Positions 25,654 through 33,417 of a stretch of 64,000 nucleotides of DNA are shown piece after piece. The stretch covers positions 70,045-134,044 of the forward strand of contig JAFWRO010000063.1 of assembly GCA_017519885.1 (NCBI GenBank), in the 5' to 3' direction. This DNA comes from Liminaster sp017519885 (GTDB taxonomy: Bacteria; Bacteroidota; Bacteroidia; Bacteroidales; UBA3663). Each line of letters begins with the position of its first letter. The stretch's first letter is position 1. The notes under the pieces are model-generated. The model saw only the letters and a program-made list of their open reading frames with translations. It did not search any database and was not told the DNA's origin. A program made the position numbers and the translations under genes.

Positions 25654-28600
25654 ATGCTTCGGATTCCCAATATATATCATTATGCATTCGAAGGTTATGC
25701 CCATACCTTCGCTTGTGCATTCATCATACTGTCCCTCTGTTTGCAAGGGCAACAGTCGCATGCCGCTGTCCCTGTAGCTGATGACAATAATTCCTCCGAC
25801 ATCAATGGTGCCGGTAATGTCACGCTTGATGTTCCCTCGGTCCTTATTCGTAAATGGTACACATCTCCCGATACGAAGCCTTTTTTCAACGATAGGCGTA
25901 ATCGTTTAATGCAGGGATGGTCGGTTGCAGGCTATTGGTCTCCACAACTCTCGCTGAGTCCAAGCAAGTATTCTTCGTTTGAGGCGTTGGGTGCGGGTGC
26001 AGGTGTCATCAAGGATTTCAACAAGTCCTACGCGCTGCGTCTTTCTGGCTCCTATTTGAAAAGCAAGATTCCTGCCAGCAATGCTGATGTCGTGCGTTTT
26101 ATGGGCTCGGTTGATCTTCTTTGGAACTTCTCCAACAACTGGTTTGGATATGATCCTGCTCGCAGTCTCGAGACTCTCCTTGTTGCAGGAGGTTCGTTTG
26201 GTGCTGTGAAGAGCGATGAAAGGTCTTCTGAAATGATTTGGCAAGGTCAACTGGGTGTTCAGTTCCGTAAGACATTGTCACCGCATGTTTCCGCTTTTGT
26301 CGAACCTTATTATTATGTGTCCGATCCTGATTATGATTACTATCAGAACGGTGCAGACTTTGATGACGGCGTTGGTTTGAAGACGGGTATTTTGGTGCGT
26401 GTGACCGAGCCACTACGCGAAACGCCATGGTTTGGCGGTTGGTATCATTCTGCATGGTATGAGAACTGGTATGTTCAGAATCTTTTGGGTATTAACTTCG
26501 CTAAGGAGAAAGGACTTACTGATAAGAACGATTTCTCGAAATACAATCTCAATTTGAATATTGGCCATTGGGTGGCTCCCTCATGGGGTTTCCAGGTGGG
26601 TGCCGTCGATCGTCAGCTTCTGTTTAAGGGTAACAATAACCGTCGTCAGACCTTTGGACGTCTCGAAGGTGTTTTGAATATCGCAACGTTTTGGGATCAA
26701 GTCTCTGTCAAGCGACTCGGATTGACAGTGTCTGGTGGTGCCGAATTGGGATACGAACGAAAGTACTCCTCTAGGAATACACGCTCTTGGGAGCGCACTG
26801 ATGGTTTTTATAATGCAGTGACCGGTGCTGCCCAATTGAAGTATTTCCTCAACTCGAATACAGCCCTTGTCGCCGAAGGTCGCTATTCTTCTGCTGGCGA
26901 TGGTGCCAGTGTGATTACACCGTCCTTTGGCTTGGAATATTATCATAATCGCCAGCCAAGCTATAGCTTCTGGCGCAAGAGGGCCCAAGCTATTCACGAT
27001 GACAAGGTTCAACAAGGCTTGGGAGGCATCCTTTTCCTCAACAATTGGAATATGTTTCTCGAAGCTGCATTCAGTGTCGATCGTGCTTCCAACGTAAGTC
27101 GCTATAAGGTGCAGGATTTTGCACCAGCTGCCGAATTGGGATTGGGTCTGCGCATCAACGATTTGCACTCAGTGCGTCTCAAGGAGCATGTCATCTATCA
27201 CGAGGCAGAGCCTAATGATTATCCCCAGTTCCAAAGTGAGACGAGTCTCGACTATATGTTCGACTTGACGAATTTCTGGATGGGTCTTGAACAATATCGG
27301 CGCTTTACGTTGCGTCCTTTTGCAGGTGCAGTTTATTCTATCTCGAAATTTTCGAGTTCCCCATTTTCCAAGGCAGATCCTTTGCATAGTTTCGGGTTCG
27401 ATTTCGGATTCCAGAATTCCTTCCGATTGAATGCTAATACGGAGCTCTTCATTGAGCCGCGCTATTTATATGCACTCGATGATTTCAATCAGTGGAACTT
27501 GACGGCTGGTATAGGATACACTATTGAACGACGTCGTGAAATGCGTCATTTGATCCAAAAGGGAGTCCCTGACAATCCTCCTCACTTCTATATCCAGACG
27601 TTAGGCGGTTTCCAGATTGGCACCGGCGAAACTTTCACTCGTTCAAATGTCTTTAGCGGTCTTTTCAATCTTACGTTTGGACGTTCATTTGCACGTAATC
27701 TGGCAATACAGACAACTTTGTTCCAGCAGAATGCTACTCCCAATGACAAGAAACTGGTTCATCGCCTTTATGGCATTCGTGGAGAATTTGTAACCGATCT
27801 TCTAGGAATGCTATGGACTCATAGTCACGAGCAGGGATGGGTTTGGACACTTCAAGGAGGTGGCGAACTGACCTACAATACATTTGTGAATTATCCTTAT
27901 GTTGGCGTTACCGGAGCCACCCAATTGCGTCGCAGACTGGGTAGAACACCTTTCTGGGCCACTATCGAAGGCCGAATCCAGGCTCATTTCGCCAAGGCTG
28001 GTAAGATTAAGGGTAAGGCTCCCATTTGGACGGGTGCTGCAGGTATTCATTATGAACTTCCTTCAATCAAACAGTGGAACAAAGGTGCTAATGGCACTTA
28101 CGGAACCATCAATATGTATGGTTCCGGTTCCGAACATCCCTTGGATTTCTTCCAAAACCTGAAGAATGGAAATATCCAGATTGCAGGTACATGGTTTGAT
28201 GCTGAGAAGATGGGTGTGGCTGTAGCTGTTGGTTATGACATTGATGACGTCAATGGTATACGCATCGGTTATGACTTCGCCAAAAGTTCGCAGACTACAA
28301 GTAAGGGCGAGGCCATCAACTACAATGCACTTTCTGCCGACTATATGCTTGACTTGACTAACCTCTTGCTTAAGGCGAGGGCTAAAGTATCCGAAGAGTC
28401 TGATCCCGCAGTTCCTGCTGCTCCAGCAAAGCTCATTTCGCGATTGTCAGTGCGTCCATTCGTCGGATTCAATATCGGTATGCACAGTTTCGACCTCAAC
28501 AAACGACACTATGACAAGGAGGCCAAGGCTTGGAAATCCACCAGGATGACTGATGTCAACTTGGGCCTGCAGACCGGTTTGAATGTCGGATATATCATCA

Positions 28601-28725
28601 CTCCACATATCGTGCTGTTCGTCGAGCAGCGTATGCTGCTTTTGTCCAACGACCCTTATTTGTCGCCTGACGACGAGCACAATTTTCATGCTCTGACATA
28701 TGGAGGATTGAAGTACAGTTTCTGA
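25654..28725 (+). CDS. Giant outer-membrane multi-barrel protein
   Basis: A 1023-aa exported protein (hydrophobic signal about residues 18-38 ending in SHAA). The whole mature part is amphipathic beta strands with aromatic girdles, arranged as several similar barrel-like modules beginning near WSVAGYWSPQLSL (about 85), WYVQNLLGINF (about 272), FYIQTLGGFQIG (about 646) and LSVRPFVGFNIGM (about 931), each closing with a strand of type GYEYTIERR or GLKYSF. The final residue is phenylalanine, as in barrels inserted by BamA. It is the last gene of the operon (3 bp after the previous stop). Function is not known; a secretion or assembly platform is possible. Confidence 0.75.
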   Translation: MLRIPNIYHYAFEGYAHTFACAFIILSLCLQGQQSHAAVPVADDNNSSDINGAGNVTLDVPSVLIRKWYTSPDTKPFFNDRRNRLMQGWSVAGYWSPQLSLSPSKYSSFEALGAGAGVIKDFNKSYALRLSGSYLKSKIPASNADVVRFMGSVDLLWNFSNNWFGYDPARSLETLLVAGGSFGAVKSDERSSEMIWQGQLGVQFRKTLSPHVSAFVEPYYYVSDPDYDYYQNGADFDDGVGLKTGILVRVTEPLRETPWFGGWYHSAWYENWYVQNLLGINFAKEKGLTDKNDFSKYNLNLNIGHWVAPSWGFQVGAVDRQLLFKGNNNRRQTFGRLEGVLNIATFWDQVSVKRLGLTVSGGAELGYERKYSSRNTRSWERTDGFYNAVTGAAQLKYFLNSNTALVAEGRYSSAGDGASVITPSFGLEYYHNRQPSYSFWRKRAQAIHDDKVQQGLGGILFLNNWNMFLEAAFSVDRASNVSRYKVQDFAPAAELGLGLRINDLHSVRLKEHVIYHEAEPNDYPQFQSETSLDYMFDLTNFWMGLEQYRRFTLRPFAGAVYSISKFSSSPFSKADPLHSFGFDFGFQNSFRLNANTELFIEPRYLYALDDFNQWNLTAGIGYTIERRREMRHLIQKGVPDNPPHFYIQTLGGFQIGTGETFTRSNVFSGLFNLTFGRSFARNLAIQTTLFQQNATPNDKKLVHRLYGIRGEFVTDLLGMLWTHSHEQGWVWTLQGGGELTYNTFVNYPYVGVTGATQLRRRLGRTPFWATIEGRIQAHFAKAGKIKGKAPIWTGAAGIHYELPSIKQWNKGANGTYGTINMYGSGSEHPLDFFQNLKNGNIQIAGTWFDAEKMGVAVAVGYDIDDVNGIRIGYDFAKSSQTTSKGEAINYNALSADYMLDLTNLLLKARAKVSEESDPAVPAAPAKLISRLSVRPFVGFNIGMHSFDLNKRHYDKEAKAWKSTRMTDVNLGLQTGLNVGYIITPHIVLFVEQRMLLLSNDPYLSPDDEHNFHALTYGGLKYSF

Positions 28726-28731
28726 GATTAG

Positions 28732-28769
28732 CAATGATGGACCGATGCAATCTGTCCATCGTTGTTTTT
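28732..28769 (+). terminator. Intrinsic terminator of the surface operon
   Basis: CAATGATGGAC (28732-28742) pairs with GTCCATCGTTG (28754-28764, one G-U) and is followed by TTTTT. It stands just after the last barrel gene. Confidence 0.85.
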
Positions 28770-28850
28770 CCCTTTTCTACCCTCTTCATGCCAAAATGGC
28801 TCACGTAGACATAAAATAACCTTGTTTTTGTATAAAAAAAACAAAAAAGT

Positions 28851-28881
28851 TTTGATATTTCAATAAATTCTTGTATCTTTG
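28851..28881 (+). promoter_or_regulatory. Promoter of the FadL-like gene
   Basis: TTTG (28851-28854), 19-bp spacer, TATCTTTG (28874-28881). It overlaps an upstream TTG codon at 28871, which therefore cannot be the start. Confidence 0.8.
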
Positions 28882-28897
28882 CCCTCGAAATATATCG

Positions 28898-30214
28898 ATG
28901 ATAGAAATGAATTTACAGCGTCACGCAGCCACCTTTATCGTCTTGGCTCTATTTGCTATGACAATGATGCCTATGGTGGCTCAGAATCTGAATACAAGCA
29001 ACCTCACTTCTTCTCCATACAACCGTTACGGTTATGGACGTCTGGGTTCCATGGGTAATACGGTTACCCGCAGCATGGGAGATGTAGGTATCGCGATTCG
29101 CAGCAATCAATATACCATTCTTGCTAATCCTGCTTCGCTCACTGCAATAGATACCCTCACGATGATTTTTTCAGTCGGTCTCGATGCTCAGTATGGAATG
29201 TATTCCGAAAATGGCGTACGTTCGCATAAGTGGGATGCCGGTTTCAGTTATATGTCATTCCAAATGCCACTTTGGAGGAATTTTGCGATGTCACTTTCCT
29301 TCACTCCCTATAGCATGGTAGGCTATTATTATGGCACTTCTGATTCCGTCGCTATTCATTCTGCAACTATTCGTCATGATACTCTGACTTATTCAAGCTT
29401 ACATCAAGGCTTGGGTGGTGTTAACAATTTTATGCTTGGGTTGGGTTGGCGTGTATTCCACAACAAACGCGTAGACTTCAATGTTGGTGCTAATGCCGGA
29501 TGGCTTTTTGGAACAATAGAGCACGATGGCAGTCTCTCTACTTCGAGTCAAGCCACCAATACTCATCTTTCTTACGAAGCCTCTGTGCGTGGCCTCCTTC
29601 TCCAGTTCGGCGCTCATTACACCCAGCGTTTTATGGCTAATCACAGTATCACCATAGGCGCTATATTTAGTCCAAGACTTAATCTGAGTGTCGATACGGA
29701 GACATTGAAGTATAGTGCCGATACCATTTCACGCAGCGATCGTTATCGTAGCGCTGTCAAGTTGCCAATGAAGTGGGGTGTAGGTGCCAGTTACAACATC
29801 GCTCGTAAACTTACTGTTACGGCAGAATATGAGAAAACGATGTGGAATGATGTGGCTGGCCTTAATCCTGAGTTTCAGGCTGAGGAAGGTGTATTCAATA
29901 CCTCTCAACGCGTAGCTGCAGGTATTGAATATCAACCCAAGGTACTTACCAATCGTTATTTCAAGATTTGCCGTTATCGTGCTGGTGTAAGTGCCAAGTC
30001 CAACTACCTTCGTGTCAATGGCAGTTCTCTGCGAGAATACACTGGCAGTTTGGGAATGAGTATGCCAATCAATCGTCGCTCTGCGCTCGATCTCGGTGTA
30101 GGTTATTCTACCGTTCGTCCCAAGAATGGTAATATGGTCAAGGAAAACTATATCACAATCAACGTAGGCTTGACTTTCAACGAGATGATGTTCTTCCGTG
30201 GACGTCTTCGTTGA
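28898..30214 (+). CDS. FadL/OmpP1-like outer-membrane barrel
   Basis: A 438-aa protein with a signal peptide (hydrophobic core FIVLALFAMTMMPMVAQ). The mature N-terminus has SPYNRYGYGRLGS and GDVGIAIRSNQYTILANPASL, which fits the hatch region of the FadL/TodX outer-membrane transport family in Bacteroidetes ('N..G.G....g.aGva...n......NPA.l'). The rest is alternating beta strands. Such proteins carry hydrophobic compounds across the outer membrane; the substrate here is unknown. The start at 28898 is preferred over 28871 (promoter) while 28907 (MNLQRH) is an equal alternative. It has its own promoter but lies directly after the surface operon. Confidence 0.8.
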   Translation: MIEMNLQRHAATFIVLALFAMTMMPMVAQNLNTSNLTSSPYNRYGYGRLGSMGNTVTRSMGDVGIAIRSNQYTILANPASLTAIDTLTMIFSVGLDAQYGMYSENGVRSHKWDAGFSYMSFQMPLWRNFAMSLSFTPYSMVGYYYGTSDSVAIHSATIRHDTLTYSSLHQGLGGVNNFMLGLGWRVFHNKRVDFNVGANAGWLFGTIEHDGSLSTSSQATNTHLSYEASVRGLLLQFGAHYTQRFMANHSITIGAIFSPRLNLSVDTETLKYSADTISRSDRYRSAVKLPMKWGVGASYNIARKLTVTAEYEKTMWNDVAGLNPEFQAEEGVFNTSQRVAAGIEYQPKVLTNRYFKICRYRAGVSAKSNYLRVNGSSLREYTGSLGMSMPINRRSALDLGVGYSTVRPKNGNMVKENYITINVGLTFNEMMFFRGRLR

Positions 30215-30341
30215 TTAGGATATTTATTGATTTTGGTCCATTGCTTTTCTGCTGATTGGCAATTTAAACCAATAGCTGACATCTTGGTCATAAACCCGAA
30301 AGACAAAACAATCATCACTAACATAAAACACCAAAAGTACA

Positions 30342-31808
30342 ATGAAAACCTCTTTCAAAATTTTTGCTGGTGCTGTCCTCTCAATGGCAGTTGCCGCTCT
30401 CTCTGCTCAGACTCCTGAGATGTTGGAAGTGATGTGTGCCAACGGTGAAACCGCCGGTACCAACAATTCACTCTACAATGACTATTTCCCCAAGTCGGGT
30501 CCAGCCAAACCACTTGAGGCTTATGAACCTTGGAAGGCTCTCTATGATGCTGTTCCTAATTTCAACCTCGCTCTCTACCTCAATGGTGAGAAGATTCTTG
30601 TCGCAAAGTGCGAACAGGCTCAGAAAGGTGGTAACACTGCCGATCAGGAGCGTTTTGCAAAAGAACTTCAGAAGCTTTGTGATGATCGTATTGCCAATGG
30701 TTTTGCTACAAAAACTGTGCCTGCTGAGGCTATTAAGCTGAAGAAGATCGACTACTTCAAGAAGTACGATCTTGATGCTACTGATAAGGGCGTATACGAT
30801 CGTTATACTGAGGTCCTCCAGGAGTTCCGTGGCGGTGCTCAGCCTTACTACATCTCACAGTGGTGCACCAACTCCTTGAAACTTGCTAAGTCAGGTCAGC
30901 ATGACAAGAATCAGTACATCGAGGACTACATGAAGTCTACCGAGTACCTCGACGAAGCACTCGACCGCTATGTGCTCCGTTACAATGACGACACCACCAA
31001 GCTCGTTGCTGCTCGTGTGGCTGGTCAGGACACCGCTAAGCTCTTCCGTGCTGCTGAGGTTACCAAGGGCCTGATGAAGGGTGCTCGTGACAATAAGCTT
31101 AACCTTACCTCGCTGTTCGCTCAGTCTGGCTATGCTGATGTCAACACCCTCGTTGAGATTTTTGCTCCTCAGGTTGAGGAGAAAAAGTCTGACCTCGCTT
31201 TCTTGACCAACGTGTCTAAGCTTCTTGGCCGTAGCGCTGAAGGTCGTGAAACCGACCTCTACACCCACGTAGCCGATTACTCTTATCAGATCAAGCCTTC
31301 GATGGAAGCTGCCAAGGGTCTTGCAAAGGCCGCTCTCAAGGCTAAGGATTATGATCGTGCTCTCCAGTACTACGATGAGGCCCTCACTCACGCTATTCAG
31401 CCAGATGACAAGACTGAGATCTTGATGTACGAAGCTGCTATTTATCAGCAGGAAGGCCAGAAGGCTAAGGCTCGCGATGTCCTCCGCCGTTCTCTCAGCA
31501 TCGATCCCGATCAGGATACTCCTCACGTGATGATTGCCAATATGTATGCTTCTTCTGCTAACAGCTGTGGCGAAGAGAAGCCAGCTCTCAAGAGCCTTGT
31601 CTACGTAGCTGCTTACAATGAGATGCAGCAGGCCATTGCCCATGCTTCAAGTGACGAGAAGCGTGCTGCTTACCAGCGCACATGCGGTTCTTATAAAGCT
31701 GCTTTCCCTGCCAAGGGTGATCTCTTTATGCAGGCAGGCAAGACTCCTGGTCAGTCTCACACGCTCGGCGGATGGATGGGTGTTACTGTAACGATCCAGT
31801 GCCAGTAA
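30342..31808 (+). CDS. Exported TPR protein, strongly biased codon use
   Basis: A 488-aa protein with a signal peptide (MKTSFKIFAGAVLSMAVAALSAQ). It is helical, with TPR-like units near residues 325-395 (AKAALKAKDYDRALQYYDEAL, then AIYQQEGQKAKARDVLRRSLSIDPD). The C-terminus is LGGWMGVTVTIQCQ. Homologues in Prevotella appear only as hypothetical or TPR proteins. Compared with neighbours it uses a narrow codon set (AAG, GCT, CTC, CGT), the pattern of highly expressed genes. A strong hairpin follows at 31827-31864. It may be an abundant periplasmic scaffold, but function is unknown. Confidence 0.8.
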   Translation: MKTSFKIFAGAVLSMAVAALSAQTPEMLEVMCANGETAGTNNSLYNDYFPKSGPAKPLEAYEPWKALYDAVPNFNLALYLNGEKILVAKCEQAQKGGNTADQERFAKELQKLCDDRIANGFATKTVPAEAIKLKKIDYFKKYDLDATDKGVYDRYTEVLQEFRGGAQPYYISQWCTNSLKLAKSGQHDKNQYIEDYMKSTEYLDEALDRYVLRYNDDTTKLVAARVAGQDTAKLFRAAEVTKGLMKGARDNKLNLTSLFAQSGYADVNTLVEIFAPQVEEKKSDLAFLTNVSKLLGRSAEGRETDLYTHVADYSYQIKPSMEAAKGLAKAALKAKDYDRALQYYDEALTHAIQPDDKTEILMYEAAIYQQEGQKAKARDVLRRSLSIDPDQDTPHVMIANMYASSANSCGEEKPALKSLVYVAAYNEMQQAIAHASSDEKRAAYQRTCGSYKAAFPAKGDLFMQAGKTPGQSHTLGGWMGVTVTIQCQ

Positions 31809-31826
31809 TTCAGATTCTCCTTATGT

Positions 31827-31864
31827 CTAATATAAGCTCCGCTGTACAGTGGAGCTTATATTAG
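31827..31864 (+). terminator. Strong hairpin after the TPR gene
   Basis: CTAATATAAGCTCC (31827-31840) pairs perfectly with GGAGCTTATATTAG (31851-31864) over 10 nt. The downstream sequence is GCATTACATTCTTTC, moderately T-rich. Confidence 0.75.
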
Positions 31865-31918
31865 GCATTACATTCTTTCTATATCTCGCAGATTGCGTTT
31901 TATTTTTCCATACTTCAT

Positions 31919-32074
31919 ATGAAAATATACATTAAGCCAAGTATTCGATTCAATCAGGTTCGTTCTTGTGATTTAATCACTACATCTGATCCTCAACTCA
32001 TTGACGATACTGGTGCCGACCCAGATTCTCCCGTACTCGCTCCAAAACGAGATAAAGATTGGGAAAATTGGTGA
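31919..32074 (+). CDS. Small ORF of the 'MKxYxxP' type, 51 aa
   Basis: A 51-residue ORF starting ATGAAAATATAC and ending in DWENW. It begins MKIYIKPSIRFNQVRSCDLI and then becomes Asp/Pro-rich. Prevotella and Bacteroides genomes hold many short ORFs that begin with MK.Y..P, have a stretch of type 'l.a.S', and end in an acidic/aromatic tail; this one fits by form (recognition from memory, not a search). Their role is unknown; they could be peptide signals or precursors. It lies alone in a 570-bp gap between the TPR gene and nagB. No promoter box was found directly upstream. Codon use is not informative at this length. Confidence 0.45.
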   Translation: MKIYIKPSIRFNQVRSCDLITTSDPQLIDDTGADPDSPVLAPKRDKDWENW

Positions 32075-32302
32075 TTTTTTGGATTCCTTATCTCCTCCTG
32101 CGTTAAGGTGTTCCTATTAGGAGAGAGTATAACCATATTCTTTGCTTGTACCTTTGTGGTGTAGGTATCGAATCTGGTTTTTATTTTTTTTAAAACGATC
32201 ATATTTGAAAAATCCACTTGACAAATAGATAATCTTTCATTCTTCTTTTTTATCTCACAAAAAAAATTATTTTTATTCTGTTCCAAAAAAGCGAAAAAAA
32301 CG

Positions 32303-32310
32303 TAAATTTG
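32303..32310 (+). promoter_or_regulatory. -7 box for nagB
   Basis: TAAATTTG, a TAnnTTTG match, with the ATG 65 bp downstream. The 230 bp before it (32075-32302) hold only AT-rich sequence and no other gene. Confidence 0.6.
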
Positions 32311-32374
32311 CACCGTTTTTCAAGAATTAAATATTGAATATTCTCTTTAAATAACCAATCAAAACAACAAATCT

Positions 32375-33166
32375 ATGCGAGTTATTATCCGTCCCGATTA
32401 CGCAGAGATGTCCAAATGGGCTGCCAACTATGTAGCCAAAAGCATCCTTGAGTTCAATCCAACCCCTGAGCGTCCATTTGTTCTAGGCTGTCCTACTGGT
32501 TCTTCTCCTATTGGTCTTTATCGTGAACTGATCAAGAAATACGAAGCTGGCGAGATTTCTTTTCAGAATGTTGTGACATTCAATATGGATGAGTATGTCC
32601 GTATTCCCGAGGATCACCCCGAGTCATATCATAGTTTCATGTGGAAGAACTTCTTCAGCCACATCGACATCAAGCCCGAGAACGTTCATATCCTCAATGG
32701 AAATGCCGACGACCTCGATGCTGAGTGTGCTAATTACGAGAATGCTATTGCTGCTGCCGGTGGCATCCATCTCTTCATGGGTGGCGTTGGTCCCGATGGT
32801 CATCTTGCTTTCAACGAGCCCGGCTCTTCTCTCAATGGCCTTACTCATGTCGAGACGTTGACTACCGACACCATCATCGCCAATTCCCGCTTCTTCGACA
32901 ACGATATCAACCTTGTGCCCAAGAAGGCTCTCACCGTAGGTATCGGCACTGTGATGGCTGCCAAGGAGGTGCTCCTCGTTTGCAATGGTCACCACAAGGC
33001 TCGTGCTCTCAAGCACATCGTTGACGGCAACGTCAGCCACAAGTGGACTGCTTCTATGCTTCAGACCCATCCTGCTGCCATCGTTGTTTGCGACGAAGCT
33101 GCCTGTGACGAACTTACTGTCGGCACTTTCAAGTATTTCCTCGACAAGGAGCGTGATAACTTCTGA
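32375..33166 (+). CDS. nagB: Glucosamine-6-phosphate deaminase
   Basis: A 263-aa enzyme of the normal length. Conserved sites are LGCPTGSSPIGLYREL (about 38-53), FNMDEYV (about 69-75), the catalytic FMGGVGPDGHLAFNEPGSS (about 134-152) and the end-piece. It converts glucosamine 6-phosphate to fructose 6-phosphate and ammonia, a step in amino-sugar catabolism in the cytoplasm. It is monocistronic between its own promoter and a strong terminator at 33192. The C-rich, biased codons suggest high expression. Confidence 0.97.
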   Translation: MRVIIRPDYAEMSKWAANYVAKSILEFNPTPERPFVLGCPTGSSPIGLYRELIKKYEAGEISFQNVVTFNMDEYVRIPEDHPESYHSFMWKNFFSHIDIKPENVHILNGNADDLDAECANYENAIAAAGGIHLFMGGVGPDGHLAFNEPGSSLNGLTHVETLTTDTIIANSRFFDNDINLVPKKALTVGIGTVMAAKEVLLVCNGHHKARALKHIVDGNVSHKWTASMLQTHPAAIVVCDEAACDELTVGTFKYFLDKERDNF

Positions 33167-33191
33167 TATTGCAATTCTTTCATATAATTTT

Positions 33192-33220
33192 GAGCAGCCG
33201 CTATGGGCTGCTCTTTTTTT
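33192..33220 (+). terminator. Intrinsic terminator of nagB
   Basis: GAGCAGCC (33192-33199) pairs with GGCTGCTC (33206-33213), loop GCTATG, followed by seven T. This is a textbook Rho-independent terminator 25 bp after the stop. Confidence 0.93.
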
Positions 33221-33338
33221 ATCATATTCTCTCACTAAATTACCAAATATATTTGTCAAAACTTCTATCTTGAGCTTTAAAAAGTGATAAATAATTGATT
33301 TTTTTTGTTTATGTTTCTTTATTTGTTCAAAAATACAT

Positions 33339-33346
33339 ATATTTGC
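33339..33346 (+). promoter_or_regulatory. -7 box for the nucleotide-sugar cassette
   Basis: TATATTTG, 71 bp upstream of the ATG at 33418. Confidence 0.6.
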
Positions 33347-33417
33347 AACAATTTATTGAACTCTTGGTCAGGCGTACATACTTGTGTGTCATGCTTAGCG
33401 AAGCTATATAGAAATTT

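Noticed and set aside
28871..28897. Extended start of the FadL-like gene at a TTG
   Set aside because: The TTG and following bases form the TATCTTTG promoter box, so they cannot be the translated start.
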